Assembly: GCF_010078235.1 (NCBI RefSeq)
Contig: NZ_JAABOS010000002.1
Location: forward strand, 420,855 to 484,854
Length of the DNA stretch: 64,000 bases
Source of the DNA: Cognatundibacterium crateris
GTDB taxonomy: Bacteria > Pseudomonadota > Gammaproteobacteria > Burkholderiales > Burkholderiaceae_D
Direction: 5' to 3'
Shown here one piece after another: positions 36,204 to 45,186 of this stretch. Position 1 is the first letter of the stretch. Every line of letters begins with the position of its first letter. Made by a program: the position numbers and the translations under genes. Under the pieces are notes generated by a model. The model was not told where the DNA came from and made no database searches. It saw only the letters and a program-made list of their open reading frames with translations.

Positions 36204-36278
36204 AAGCCTGCAAGCCGCTGCCTGTCTGATGTGAGGGCAGTTCCCGGTTTCTCATGCCTCAGCTCTGACAGGAACTTC

Positions 36279-38222
36279 ATGAAATCTACTCCATTGCTGG
36301 CCAGTGTGCTGGCCGCTTTTGTTGTCGCCGGCGCTACGCTGCCGGTATCTGCTGCGCCACAAGCCGCTGCCAGTCAGGATGCGCGTGTCGATCCGCTCAA
36401 GCAGCGCGCCGATTACATCCGCGAGCATTACACCAAATTCGAATACCGTATCCCCATGCGCGATGGCAAACGCTTGTTTACTTCGGTGTATGTGCCGAAT
36501 GATGCGGATCGCAAAAAGACTTATCCGGTGCTGATGGTGCGTACACCGTATTCGATCGCACCGTATGGCGCGGATCAGTATAAGGGCATGCTGGGACCGA
36601 CCGCTGAGTATGAAAAAGAAGGCTATATTTTTGCATTCCAGGACGTGCGTGGCACCTATATGTCGGAAGGCGAGTTCCTCAATATGCGGCCGCATATCGA
36701 TGTCAAACGTGGCAGCAATGATGTCGATGAAAGCTCAGACACTTACGACACCATAGACTGGCTGATCAGGCACCTGCCTCAGCAAAATGGCAAGTTCGGG
36801 CAATGGGGTATTTCCTATCCCGGTTTTTATACCTCGGCCGGTGCAATCGACAGCCATCCGGCGCTGAAGGCGATTTCACCGCAGGCACCGATAGCTGACT
36901 GGTTCCGCGGCGATGATATGCATAGAAACGGTGCGCTGAATCTGTCTATGGCATTTACCTTCTTTCACAGCTTCGGGGTACCGCGTCCGGAACCGACAGA
37001 AAAACGCGGCTGGCGCGAATTCAATTACGGCACACCGGATGCCTATGAATTTTTCCTGAAACTGGGACCGCTGACGAATGTGAATGCAAACCACTTTAAG
37101 GGTGGTATCCCGTTCTGGAACGACATCATCGCGCATCCCGATTATGACCAGTTCTGGCAAAGCCGTAATCTGCTGCCGCATCTGAAAAATATCAAGGCAG
37201 CGGTGCTGACCGTGGGCGGCTGGTATGACACCGAAGATTTATATGGGCCTTTGCAGACCTATAAGGCGATAGAAAAACTCAATCCCGGCATCCAGAACAC
37301 CCTGGTGATCGGGCCCTGGATACATGGTGGCTGGACCCGCAGCAATGGCGATCAGGTTGGCGATGCGCACTTTGGCTACAAGACGGTGAACAATTATCAG
37401 CCCGTCGAGCTGGCGTTTTTCCGTCACCATCTGAAAGGCGCTGAGCAGCCGCGTTTGCCGGAAGCCTGGATGTTTGAAACCGGTGCCAACCGCTGGCGTG
37501 GTTTTGACAGCTGGCCGCCGCAGCAAGTCAAAGATCAGACTCTGTATTTCCATGCCGATGGCAAGCTGCGTTTCAGTGCACCGGCCGAACAGCAACCGGC
37601 CTTTGATGAATACCTGAGCGACCCGGCCAAACCTGTGCCCTACACCACTGAGATCATGAATGGCTGGAGTAAAAATTATGTCGCTGCTGACCAGCGCTTT
37701 GCCAGCAGCCGTCCCGATGTACTGAGCTGGGAAACGGATGTGCTGGAGCAGGATGTCACGCTGGCTGGACCGCTGGAAGCCGATTTGTTTGTGAGCGTGA
37801 CTGGCAGCGATGCCGACTTCGTGGTCAAGCTGATCGACGTATCGCCTCCCGATCTGAAAGAACAAGGCGTACAACGCGGTCATCAGCAAACTCTGGTGCG
37901 TGGCGAGCCTTTCCGTGCGCGTTATCGCCAAAGTTTCAGTCAGCCTCTGGCTATGGTGCCGGGACAGATCACGCCGGTGCGCTTCAGCATCAATGATGTG
38001 CTGCATACCTTTAAACGCGGTCACAAAATCATGGTGCAGGTGCAGTCTTCCTGGTTCCCCTTCATAGACCGCAATCCGCAAACCTTTGTGCCGAATATCT
38101 ACGAAGCCAAGGCCAGCGACTTTATCAAAGCGAATCACAGGGTCTACCGCTCTGCGGGCCAGGCCAGCGCCTTACGCGTGAAAGTGCTGCCAGCAATCGA
38201 TGCGCGTCCTGAAGTCAAGTAA
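36279..38222 (+). CDS. Exported CocE/NonD-family hydrolase (S15-type)
   Basis: 647 residues from ATG 36279 with AGGAA upstream. Signal peptide ends at PVSAAPQ. The X-Pro dipeptidyl-peptidase (S15) fold shows as FEYRIPMRDGKRLFTSVYVP, QDVRGTYMSEGEF and the nucleophile elbow WGISYPGF (Ser179). A DTEDLYG Asp and IGPWIHGGW His region complete a probable catalytic triad, and a C-terminal jelly-roll domain (LFVSVTGSDADFVVKLIDV) follows. CocE-type enzymes hydrolyse esters or acylated amino acids. Ends in a strong terminator. Confidence 0.93.
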   Translation: MKSTPLLASVLAAFVVAGATLPVSAAPQAAASQDARVDPLKQRADYIREHYTKFEYRIPMRDGKRLFTSVYVPNDADRKKTYPVLMVRTPYSIAPYGADQYKGMLGPTAEYEKEGYIFAFQDVRGTYMSEGEFLNMRPHIDVKRGSNDVDESSDTYDTIDWLIRHLPQQNGKFGQWGISYPGFYTSAGAIDSHPALKAISPQAPIADWFRGDDMHRNGALNLSMAFTFFHSFGVPRPEPTEKRGWREFNYGTPDAYEFFLKLGPLTNVNANHFKGGIPFWNDIIAHPDYDQFWQSRNLLPHLKNIKAAVLTVGGWYDTEDLYGPLQTYKAIEKLNPGIQNTLVIGPWIHGGWTRSNGDQVGDAHFGYKTVNNYQPVELAFFRHHLKGAEQPRLPEAWMFETGANRWRGFDSWPPQQVKDQTLYFHADGKLRFSAPAEQQPAFDEYLSDPAKPVPYTTEIMNGWSKNYVAADQRFASSRPDVLSWETDVLEQDVTLAGPLEADLFVSVTGSDADFVVKLIDVSPPDLKEQGVQRGHQQTLVRGEPFRARYRQSFSQPLAMVPGQITPVRFSINDVLHTFKRGHKIMVQVQSSWFPFIDRNPQTFVPNIYEAKASDFIKANHRVYRSAGQASALRVKVLPAIDARPEVK

Positions 38223-38246
38223 CAGTCAGCGTTTTCAAACACACTC

Positions 38247-38271
38247 AACCCGCCAGCTGGCGGGTTTTTTT
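38247..38271 (+). terminator. Terminator of the CocE/NonD gene
   Basis: AACCCGCCAG / CTGGCGGGTT form a perfect 20-base palindrome (38247-38266), followed by T residues. It lies 24 bases after the stop. Confidence 0.9.
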
Positions 38272-38461
38272 ATGCAGTAAGTCTGCGTGAATTTAACAAC
38301 ATCATCGCAACATCATGACAACATCAAGATAAAAATGACAAGCTTCCGTTTTGGCAATATGCTATGCTGATCCGCGCTTTAATGCTGCACCGCTGCACCG
38401 CTACATTCACAGTATCCCCTTACTACGAATTTCCAACGGACTCGCTATTTGGGAGACGAAT

Positions 38462-39130
38462 ATGTCGAACATTGCCGGTAAAGCCTATGCGATGAATGTC
38501 ATCACACCAGTACGCTGGTACACGGCATGGGTGAATAAGTTGTTTTTCTGGGTTGCACTGAAACGCCCGAGCACTTTGCAAGGTCTGATCACACTGTCTT
38601 TAATCCATTACGCGCGCTGGGTGATTGTCGGACGTAAGCAATTTCCGCATGTCTCGCCTGAGCAGCCTAAAGAAAAACTGAAGTACAGCTACATGCTGTT
38701 TTTCAGTAATTTCAATGGCAGCTGGGATCAGTATGTGGACTCGTTCACCTTCGCGATACCGGGCGGGCTCGATCTGTTCTGGAAATGGAATATACGCTAT
38801 TCCAAGTCGGTCGCTTTAACCCCTTTCCATCGCTATATTCAGTACAACCAGCTCGAAACCATCCACTATTACAGCGCCTATCCGCTGGCCGCAGCCAACG
38901 ATATCAAGTCAGCTCAGACCGTCAGGGAAAGTCTGCTCGCGTTTAACCGCACAGTCGATCAGGGCAGCGACCAAGAGTTTGAAAGACGGTATAAGGCCTT
39001 GCTGCGCGGTCTGCAGCATGATCTGGGTGAAATGCACCCGACCCCCATCATCAGTATGTCTGCCGCGCAGGTGGAGAAGCGGGTGCGCTGGCACGCGGGT
39101 CAACTCGATCAGGAGCGTCCTCATGGCTAA
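38462..39130 (+). CDS. Unknown protein A of the peroxidase module
   Basis: 222 residues from ATG 38462 with GGGAGA upstream. No family recognised. The opening NIAGKAYAMNVITPVRW mirrors the next gene's NVFGNAYGLTVLSPIRN, and YSYMLFFSNFNGSWDQYVDSF mirrors its AYLVFTTNFHCG...DAY. The two proteins are thus divergent paralogues. A hydrophobic stretch (WVNKLFFWVALKRP, GLITLSLIHYARWVI) could be membrane-associating. It overlaps the next gene by eight bases. Context (DyP peroxidase, catalase-like) suggests a role with peroxide or lipid-peroxide substrates. Confidence 0.75.
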   Translation: MSNIAGKAYAMNVITPVRWYTAWVNKLFFWVALKRPSTLQGLITLSLIHYARWVIVGRKQFPHVSPEQPKEKLKYSYMLFFSNFNGSWDQYVDSFTFAIPGGLDLFWKWNIRYSKSVALTPFHRYIQYNQLETIHYYSAYPLAAANDIKSAQTVRESLLAFNRTVDQGSDQEFERRYKALLRGLQHDLGEMHPTPIISMSAAQVEKRVRWHAGQLDQERPHG

Positions 39131-39824
39131 TGTATTTGGTAATGCTTACGGTCTGACCGTACTCTCCCCTATCCGTAATGGTCTGGTGGCGGGACGTGAA
39201 ATCTCGCATGCGGATCTGGTCCGCGATCTGCTGCAAAGCTGGAATCAGGAATTCAACAGCCCGATGGCACTGGTGCCTGAGACTTATCTGTGTCGCTTTT
39301 TCGTGCTGGACGATGTGGTCACTGAATCCCTGCCTGGCGGCTGCGCGCCGGATACCTGGTCGGATTATCTGCCGGTGGTACCGGATGGTCTGCGCCGCAG
39401 TGTAATGCCGGTCGAAGAGCATCTGCAATCGGCCTATCTGGTATTCACCACCAATTTTCATTGCGGTCCCTCGGGTGAGCCGGATGCCTATTTACGCGGC
39501 ATGTGGGAAGCCATCAACCAGCGCATACGCGAAGTCTGGCAACACTGCTATGGCTTTGAACGGGTGCAGGATGCGCGCAGTTTCACAGCCTATATACGGC
39601 AATGCCAGCTCAAGACTTCGCTGTTCTTTGTGGGCTCGAATGACTTGCCGCTGGCGGAACAGCTCAAAGCGCTGTATCTGAAACAGGAGTTCGCCCGTTT
39701 TGCCACCGCCCATCAGGGCTTACCCGCCGCCGAACTGCGCGCCCGCTACCGCGAGTTCATGCACAAAGTGCAGGCGGAACATGTGCAAAGCCCGACCTGG
39801 GCTCCGGGACAATATCGTCTGTAA
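39123..39824 (+). CDS. Unknown protein B of the peroxidase module, paralogue of A
   Basis: 233 residues; its ATG lies inside the last codons of gene A. Beyond the shared opening, FTAYIRQCQLKTSLFFVGSNDLPLAEQLKALYLKQEF mirrors the end region of A (FHRYIQYNQLETIHYYSAYPLAAANDI). YLCRFFVLDDV and SAYLVFTTNF look like beta strands of a ferredoxin-like fold, the fold from which DyP peroxidases are also built; homology to DyP is speculation. The gene precedes the DyP gene by 21 bases. Confidence 0.78.
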   Translation: MANVFGNAYGLTVLSPIRNGLVAGREISHADLVRDLLQSWNQEFNSPMALVPETYLCRFFVLDDVVTESLPGGCAPDTWSDYLPVVPDGLRRSVMPVEEHLQSAYLVFTTNFHCGPSGEPDAYLRGMWEAINQRIREVWQHCYGFERVQDARSFTAYIRQCQLKTSLFFVGSNDLPLAEQLKALYLKQEFARFATAHQGLPAAELRARYREFMHKVQAEHVQSPTWAPGQYRL

Positions 39825-39845
39825 CGCCATACGGGGAACAAGACC

Positions 39846-41468
39846 ATGACTCAAGAACTGGATTTATCCGATATCCAAGGCCATATCCTGCGCGCTTACG
39901 CACGCTTTGGTTATCCCAAAGGCCGCTATGTGTTTCTGAATATCCGCCACAGCGCCCGCGCACGTCAATTCGTAGGACGCATCACTCAGCGCGTGACTAC
40001 CGCCGTCAACTGGGGCAGCGGACCAAATGCGATACAGCCACCGGATTGTGCCGTGAATATCGCCTTCACTTATCAGGGTCTGAAAGAGCTGGAATTGCCA
40101 CGCGCCTCGCTAGTCGATTTTTCGCCGGAATTTATTGAAGGTATGAAGCACAGGCGCGATATTCTCGGTGATGATGGCCCGAGTTCACCGGAACGCTGGG
40201 ACCCGATCTGGCGTGACAACCGGGTCACGCGCGAGAAAGATGTACACATCACGGTCTTGCTGAATGCGCGCGCACCAGCGCCAGCCACAGCCGATGTGGC
40301 GGGTGTGGCACAAGCCATGCAAAGCTGTACTGAATTTCTGGAACAAGGCTATCAATGGCTGCTGGACGAAGTCCGGCACAGTGAAGGCGGGGTGGTAATA
40401 CTCGGCGGGAATCGCGGTGACAATGGCGAACTGCTCGATTATCAGGAAGTGAACCTGGTGATGGAAAACGGCATGCCGACCGCCAAAGAACATTTCGGCT
40501 ATACCGATGGCATCGGTGATCCGGTGTTTGAAGGCGTGCCTTACGATGCGGACCGCGTACGTGGCCGTGGCAAACAGATGGCAGACGGCAGCTGGGCACC
40601 GCTGGCGACCGGTGAATTCCTGCTCGGTCATGTGGATGAGGCACATGAGTATCCGCCCGCACCCTTGCCTATCCTGCTGGTACGTAACGGCACCTATATG
40701 GTGTATCGCAAGCTGCATGAAAACGTAGCAAGCTTCGAAAAATATCTGCAACAGGAAGGAAAAAAATATCCTGGTGGTCCGGAATTACTGGCAGCGAAAT
40801 TTGTCGGACGCTGGCGCGATAACGGTGCGCCGCTGGTATCAGCGCCAGATGCAGCAGCTAAACAGGCCTTCGATGCGCGCTTTGCGACGGCCACGCCGGA
40901 ACAGCAGGACAGGATGTTGAGTGACTTTACCTATGATGCCGATATGAGCGGTGGTAAATGCCCGTTCAGTTCACATCTGCGCCGCATTAATCCGCGTGCC
41001 TCGCTGGAAATGGGACGTGATCCCGGCGATCCACCCGGCTCATTGAAACGTATCACAGGTGCGTTTGACACGCCAGGCGCACTGGTCAACCGGCGCCGTA
41101 TCCTGCGCCGTGGCCTGCCTTACGGTGCCGTACGTGACCGCCAGCGCGATGACGGCAATCACGGCATCATCATCATGATGCTGAATGCCGACATTAACCG
41201 GCAGTTTGAATTCGTGCAGCAGCAGTGGATTAATTACGGCAATGATTTCAAGGCAGCCAACGATAAGGAAATCATACTCGGCAATCACAGCAGCGATCCG
41301 CGTTTTGCGAGTAAGGCGGTGCTGCAGGTTGATCCGGCCAGCGAGGATGCACCTTACATCCTGGCGCGTATTCCGCGCTTCGTGGAAACCCGTGGCGGCG
41401 AATATTTTTTCATCCCCAGCATGACCGCACTGAGGATGATCGCACGCGGCGTTATTGATCCGACGTAA
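39846..41468 (+). CDS. DyP-type haem peroxidase
   Basis: 540 residues with GGGGAA upstream. Signature elements: FGYTDGIGDP (the GxxDG motif, catalytic Asp221), CPFSSHLRRINPR with the proximal haem ligand His377, RRRILRRGLPYG, and IIIMMLNADINRQFEFVQQQW at the C-terminus. DyP enzymes use H2O2 to oxidise dyes, lignin-like phenols or Mn(II). No Tat or Sec signal is visible, so it is cytoplasmic or encapsulated. It is the third gene of an apparent operon and overlaps the 3' end of the convergent catalase-like gene by 17 bases. Confidence 0.95.
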   Translation: MTQELDLSDIQGHILRAYARFGYPKGRYVFLNIRHSARARQFVGRITQRVTTAVNWGSGPNAIQPPDCAVNIAFTYQGLKELELPRASLVDFSPEFIEGMKHRRDILGDDGPSSPERWDPIWRDNRVTREKDVHITVLLNARAPAPATADVAGVAQAMQSCTEFLEQGYQWLLDEVRHSEGGVVILGGNRGDNGELLDYQEVNLVMENGMPTAKEHFGYTDGIGDPVFEGVPYDADRVRGRGKQMADGSWAPLATGEFLLGHVDEAHEYPPAPLPILLVRNGTYMVYRKLHENVASFEKYLQQEGKKYPGGPELLAAKFVGRWRDNGAPLVSAPDAAAKQAFDARFATATPEQQDRMLSDFTYDADMSGGKCPFSSHLRRINPRASLEMGRDPGDPPGSLKRITGAFDTPGALVNRRRILRRGLPYGAVRDRQRDDGNHGIIIMMLNADINRQFEFVQQQWINYGNDFKAANDKEIILGNHSSDPRFASKAVLQVDPASEDAPYILARIPRFVETRGGEYFFIPSMTALRMIARGVIDPT

Positions 41469-42543
41469 AGCTGGTGGTATTACCCCATAAAAAACGACTG
41501 GCCTGGGTCTGCTGATCGAGCGGGTCCACGCCGGGAATATTCCAGCTGTCCGGCTCTTTACGCGGGGTGTGATTATGCTCGTGCCGGAATGCCGAAATCG
41601 CGTCATACACGATTTTACGCGCACGGTTAATGCCTCCCAGCGGGCGATGCTCAGGCAGTGCATGCCAGGGCGTAAATGACAGCTCTTCGCCGAAATCACG
41701 CTGCGGTTCAGAATCGAAATTCTGGCGCGGGATACGGATGGTGGCGATCTTAATAAATGGCGACAGCGTCTCTGGCCATAATTTGCCCGGATCTTCGATC
41801 GGCATTTTTTCCGCATCGGTCTGTACCTGTATCATGAAGTCGAATACCGCATCTTCTTTCGACAATTGCTTGATCATGGCACGGCGCAGGAAATCATCTT
41901 TAGGTTGATCCGGTAAGTGGTCGATCGACTTGGTGCTGGGTACGACGGCATACTTAACCGCTTTGTCACCATACAGGTAAGGGGTGGTGCTGAAATAAGA
42001 AATATGCAGAGGATTGGCAAACTTCAGCATGGAATGCCACAGGTTATACGAGACCCGCCAATGGGTCAGGAAATACCAGATGGTGGACAAGACACCGCTA
42101 GTCATAGACTTGATCAGACCCGCGAATTCTTTGACATTGGCCGTCACAAACACATCGGTGCTGATGAGGATGAAATCATGGGTTTCCGCATCCTGTTCCG
42201 CTTCCAGCAATTTCTTGCCTGGCACCCCCATCAGTTTGATGGCCATGCCGCGGATGTCGCTCTTGATATCCGGCTGTATCGTGCCATTCTGATTGGAAAA
42301 GCGTATCCAGGATTTATACCTGCGAGGCTCCTGAAAGACGCCGACGCGCAAATCTGCTGGCAGATCCGGCTCGACGATGAAATACGCCCTGACCAATCCA
42401 TGCATCTTAGGATGCGCATCCCTGCGCATCACACCTTGCGGATATTCGCGCTGAATTTTTGCCTTCAGACGTTTGCGTAAATCATTGATGTAATGTGCTT
42501 CATCCGGCGGAATTTGTTCAGTTGCAAGAGGTGGCGACGCCAT
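41452..42543 (-). CDS. Catalase-like haem protein (mini-catalase type)
   Basis: 363 residues with AAAGGA upstream. It is shorter than a true catalase and lacks its C-terminal domain. Distal His48 (KMHGLVRAYF), RFSNQNGT, SDIRGMAIKLMGVPG and the distal-pocket ETHDFILIS are catalase-fold elements; the proximal haem Tyr is probably Tyr313 in RARKIVYDAISAFR (R-x-x-x-Y). Similar small catalase-like proteins include allene oxide synthase-like and SrpA-like enzymes acting on organic or fatty-acid hydroperoxides. It is convergent with the DyP gene, with overlapping stops. Confidence 0.92.
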   Translation of the reverse strand: MASPPLATEQIPPDEAHYINDLRKRLKAKIQREYPQGVMRRDAHPKMHGLVRAYFIVEPDLPADLRVGVFQEPRRYKSWIRFSNQNGTIQPDIKSDIRGMAIKLMGVPGKKLLEAEQDAETHDFILISTDVFVTANVKEFAGLIKSMTSGVLSTIWYFLTHWRVSYNLWHSMLKFANPLHISYFSTTPYLYGDKAVKYAVVPSTKSIDHLPDQPKDDFLRRAMIKQLSKEDAVFDFMIQVQTDAEKMPIEDPGKLWPETLSPFIKIATIRIPRQNFDSEPQRDFGEELSFTPWHALPEHRPLGGINRARKIVYDAISAFRHEHNHTPRKEPDSWNIPGVDPLDQQTQASRFLWGNTTSFTSDQ

Positions 42544-43000
42544 AGCTATCCTTTCTTGTTTCCGGGCATATCAACATGCATGCTGCATAGAATTTCGGGT
42601 TCTGCCAGCCTGAATTCAGAAATAACACACTAAGGGAAGAAACTGATGGCTGGGCGGATTTCTGGTCAATGATCAATGCGTAGCAACTGTCACTGCGGCG
42701 AGCGTGCGTAGACATTGTCGCTAAGTCTTACAGATACTACACAGTTTCAAATTCACTAGCAATTTTTGCACCATCATTTGATGCGCCGCAAAGACAGATT
42801 CTGAAGTTTCTTTTTCTTCAGGCAAAAACATCCTCTTCCCGAAACTCAGTTCTCAATAACTAGTTTTATTACATCAATCCACGCATAGACTTAAATTGCG
42901 ACAGGAAATCGCAAATATGATCGTCAATTTGGTTGCGGAGCAGAGAATTCTTCTTACAATACACGGCAATTATGTAACAAAACTACATTCAGGAGACATC
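42544..43000. other. Divergent promoter region between catalase-like and GH13 genes
   Basis: 457 bases. It contains a candidate promoter for the GH13 gene (42933-42960) and must carry the catalase-like promoter. It is AT-rich, with no gene. Confidence 0.4.
42933..42960 (+). promoter_or_regulatory. Putative sigma70 promoter of the GH13 gene
   Basis: TTGCGG (42933-42938), a 16-base spacer and TACAAT (42955-42960). A start near 42967 would give a leader of about 34 bases with AGGAGA before the ATG. Confidence 0.4.
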
Positions 43001-44890
43001 ATGTTTACACTTAGCCGTCTGTACCGAAGTGCACAAACACTATTTTGCTGCACCGCGCTGTTCAGTACCCTGCCAACGCTGGCGGGCGGACTGGCGGCAC
43101 TGGACAGGATAGAACCACCATTTTGGTGGTCCGGCATGCAGAGTCGCCAGCTGCAGTTGATGGTGCATGGGGATCAGATCGGGCTGACGCGACCACAAAT
43201 CAGTGGCACAGGCCTGAGCGTGCGAAAAGTACAGGCTATGCCGAATCCGAATTACCTGATCATCGATCTGGAACTCAGTGCCGCCATGCGGGCAGGCAAA
43301 CGGCATATTCGCTTTGTTGATGGCAGCGGCCGAATCAAGGCGGAGACCGACTATGAGTTCAAGGCAAGAGAACCGGGCTCCGCCCGGCGCCGTGGTTTTG
43401 GCCCTCAGGATGTGATCCTGAATCTGATGCCTGACCGCTACGCGAACGGCAATCCGGCCAATGACGTGCTGACCGGTTTTACTGACAAACTGGATCGCAG
43501 CGACGACAGCGCAGGCCGCCATGGCGGTGATCTGGCTGGCATACAGCAACATCTGCCGTATATCGCCGACATGGGCTACACCATGATCTGGCCGACGCCG
43601 GTGGTGGAAAATAATCAGCCTCAGTATTCCTATCATGGCTATGCAGCGACCGATTTTTACCGCATCGATGCGCGGCTAGGCAGCAATGCAGAGTACCGGG
43701 AACTGGTACAGCAGGCGCGCCGCCACGGCATAGGCGTAATCCAGGATGTCGTGCTGAATCACATTGGTGATCAGCATTGGTGGATGCGCGATCTGCCAGC
43801 ACCGGACTGGATCACTTACCAGGGCAAATTCGTGCCGACCGCACATGCGCGTACCACAGTCAGCGACCCCTATGCCGCCAGTGTGGATAAACAGAATTTT
43901 ACTCAGGGCTGGTTCAGTGCGCATATGCCGGATCTGAACAATGCCCATCCTGTGCTGGCGCAATATCAGATTCAGAACAGTATCTGGTGGATAGAGTACG
44001 CCGGGCTGTCCGGCATACGCACCGACACTTATAGCTATTCCGATCCCGGCTTTCTGGCGCAATGGTCGCGCCGCATTTTGCAGGAGTACCCGCATTTCAC
44101 TATGGTCGGTGAAGAATGGAGCACCAATCCCAATGTCGTAGCGCGCTGGTTACGCGGCAAAGTGAATCCGGATGGCTATGTCTCTTCTATGCCCAGTATG
44201 ATGGACTTCCCTTTGCAGGATGCACTGATGAAGGCCCTGAGTGCCAGTGAATCCTGGAATGCCGGTTTCAACAGCCTGTATGAAGCTCTGGTCAATGACC
44301 AGTTTTATCCTGACCCGGCCCGACTGGTACTGTTTGAAGGCAATCACGATCTGAGCCGCCTGTACACGGTGCTCAATGAAGACTGGGATCTGACACGGAT
44401 GGCGCTGGTGTATCTCGCGACTATGCCACGCACACCACAACTGTATTACGGTACCGAGATACTGATGACCAGTGCCAAAGAGAGAAATGACGGCGCGGCG
44501 CGGCGTGATTTTCCCGGCGGCTGGAGCGGGGATGCCGTCAATGCCTTCACAGGTGCAGGTCTGACGGAGGCACAGAAAAATGCGCAAAGCTGGCTCAGGA
44601 CTCTGCTCAACTGGCGCAAACATCAGCCCGTAATTCATCGCGGAAAACTGATGCATTTCGCACCGGAAAACGGCGTCTACAGCTATGCACGTACACTGGG
44701 CCAGCAACAGGTGATGGTGTTCATGAATAAGAACAACAGCGCCAGCCAGATCGCACTTAACAGATATGCTGAAATCCTGCCAGCCGGTGCGCGTGGCCGC
44801 GAGCTGTTCAGCGGCCAGCAAGTCGATTTATCGCAGGCACTGAACGTACCGGCGCGTGGTGTGCTGGTATTCGAGCTAAGCAAACCCTAA
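43001..44890 (+). CDS. Exported GH13 alpha-amylase/cyclomaltodextrinase-like enzyme
   Basis: 629 residues from ATG 43001 with AGGAGA upstream. Signal peptide ends at TLAGG. An N-terminal beta-domain (IEPPFWWSGMQSRQLQLMVHGD) is of the cyclomaltodextrinase-N type. The GH13 barrel has DVVLNHIG (region I), GIRTDTYSY (nucleophile D342), VGEEWS (acid E371) and EGNHDLSR (D450). It acts on alpha-glucans or cyclodextrins in the periplasm. The stop overlaps by four bases the stop of the convergent Cdd1-like gene. Confidence 0.94.
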   Translation: MFTLSRLYRSAQTLFCCTALFSTLPTLAGGLAALDRIEPPFWWSGMQSRQLQLMVHGDQIGLTRPQISGTGLSVRKVQAMPNPNYLIIDLELSAAMRAGKRHIRFVDGSGRIKAETDYEFKAREPGSARRRGFGPQDVILNLMPDRYANGNPANDVLTGFTDKLDRSDDSAGRHGGDLAGIQQHLPYIADMGYTMIWPTPVVENNQPQYSYHGYAATDFYRIDARLGSNAEYRELVQQARRHGIGVIQDVVLNHIGDQHWWMRDLPAPDWITYQGKFVPTAHARTTVSDPYAASVDKQNFTQGWFSAHMPDLNNAHPVLAQYQIQNSIWWIEYAGLSGIRTDTYSYSDPGFLAQWSRRILQEYPHFTMVGEEWSTNPNVVARWLRGKVNPDGYVSSMPSMMDFPLQDALMKALSASESWNAGFNSLYEALVNDQFYPDPARLVLFEGNHDLSRLYTVLNEDWDLTRMALVYLATMPRTPQLYYGTEILMTSAKERNDGAARRDFPGGWSGDAVNAFTGAGLTEAQKNAQSWLRTLLNWRKHQPVIHRGKLMHFAPENGVYSYARTLGQQQVMVFMNKNNSASQIALNRYAEILPAGARGRELFSGQQVDLSQALNVPARGVLVFELSKP

Positions 44891-45186
44891 ACGGATTTCA
44901 GTGCAGCCAGCATCTGCTTGCGCTGGCTGGTATAGGCCCACCAGGACTGCGCCTCTGCCCCATTCATGAAATCAACGACCGACAACAGCACATCCAGCAC
45001 ACAGGGATCATGCTGTTGTCCGCTCATCAGGCATAGCCGCTGATACAGGTCCAGTGCAGATGCACCAATCAGCTGTTGAGGATGGGTGATGCCCAGCAGA
45101 CGTAAATCGGCCGCGCCGGCGGCAGCGATATTCGGTAAATCGGTCAGCGCATGCAACGCCTCGCGTCTGACCTTAGACGGATGCAT
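44887..45186 (-). CDS. Cdd1-like helix-hairpin-helix protein
   Basis: 99 residues from ATG 45186, inside the 3' end of the GNAT gene. LTDLPNIAAAGAADLRLLGITHPQQLIGASALDLYQRLC matches the Cdd1/pathogenicity-locus family, related to the TfoX C-terminal and HhH domains, then VLLSVVDFMNGAEAQSWWAYTSQRK. The role is unknown. It overlaps the upstream GNAT gene by 14 bases. Confidence 0.82.
   Translation of the reverse strand: MHPSKVRREALHALTDLPNIAAAGAADLRLLGITHPQQLIGASALDLYQRLCLMSGQQHDPCVLDVLLSVVDFMNGAEAQSWWAYTSQRKQMLAALKSV

Noticed and set aside
42518..42715. 65-codon minus-strand frame upstream of the catalase-like gene
   Set aside because: Lies in the promoter region, no site and no family resemblance.
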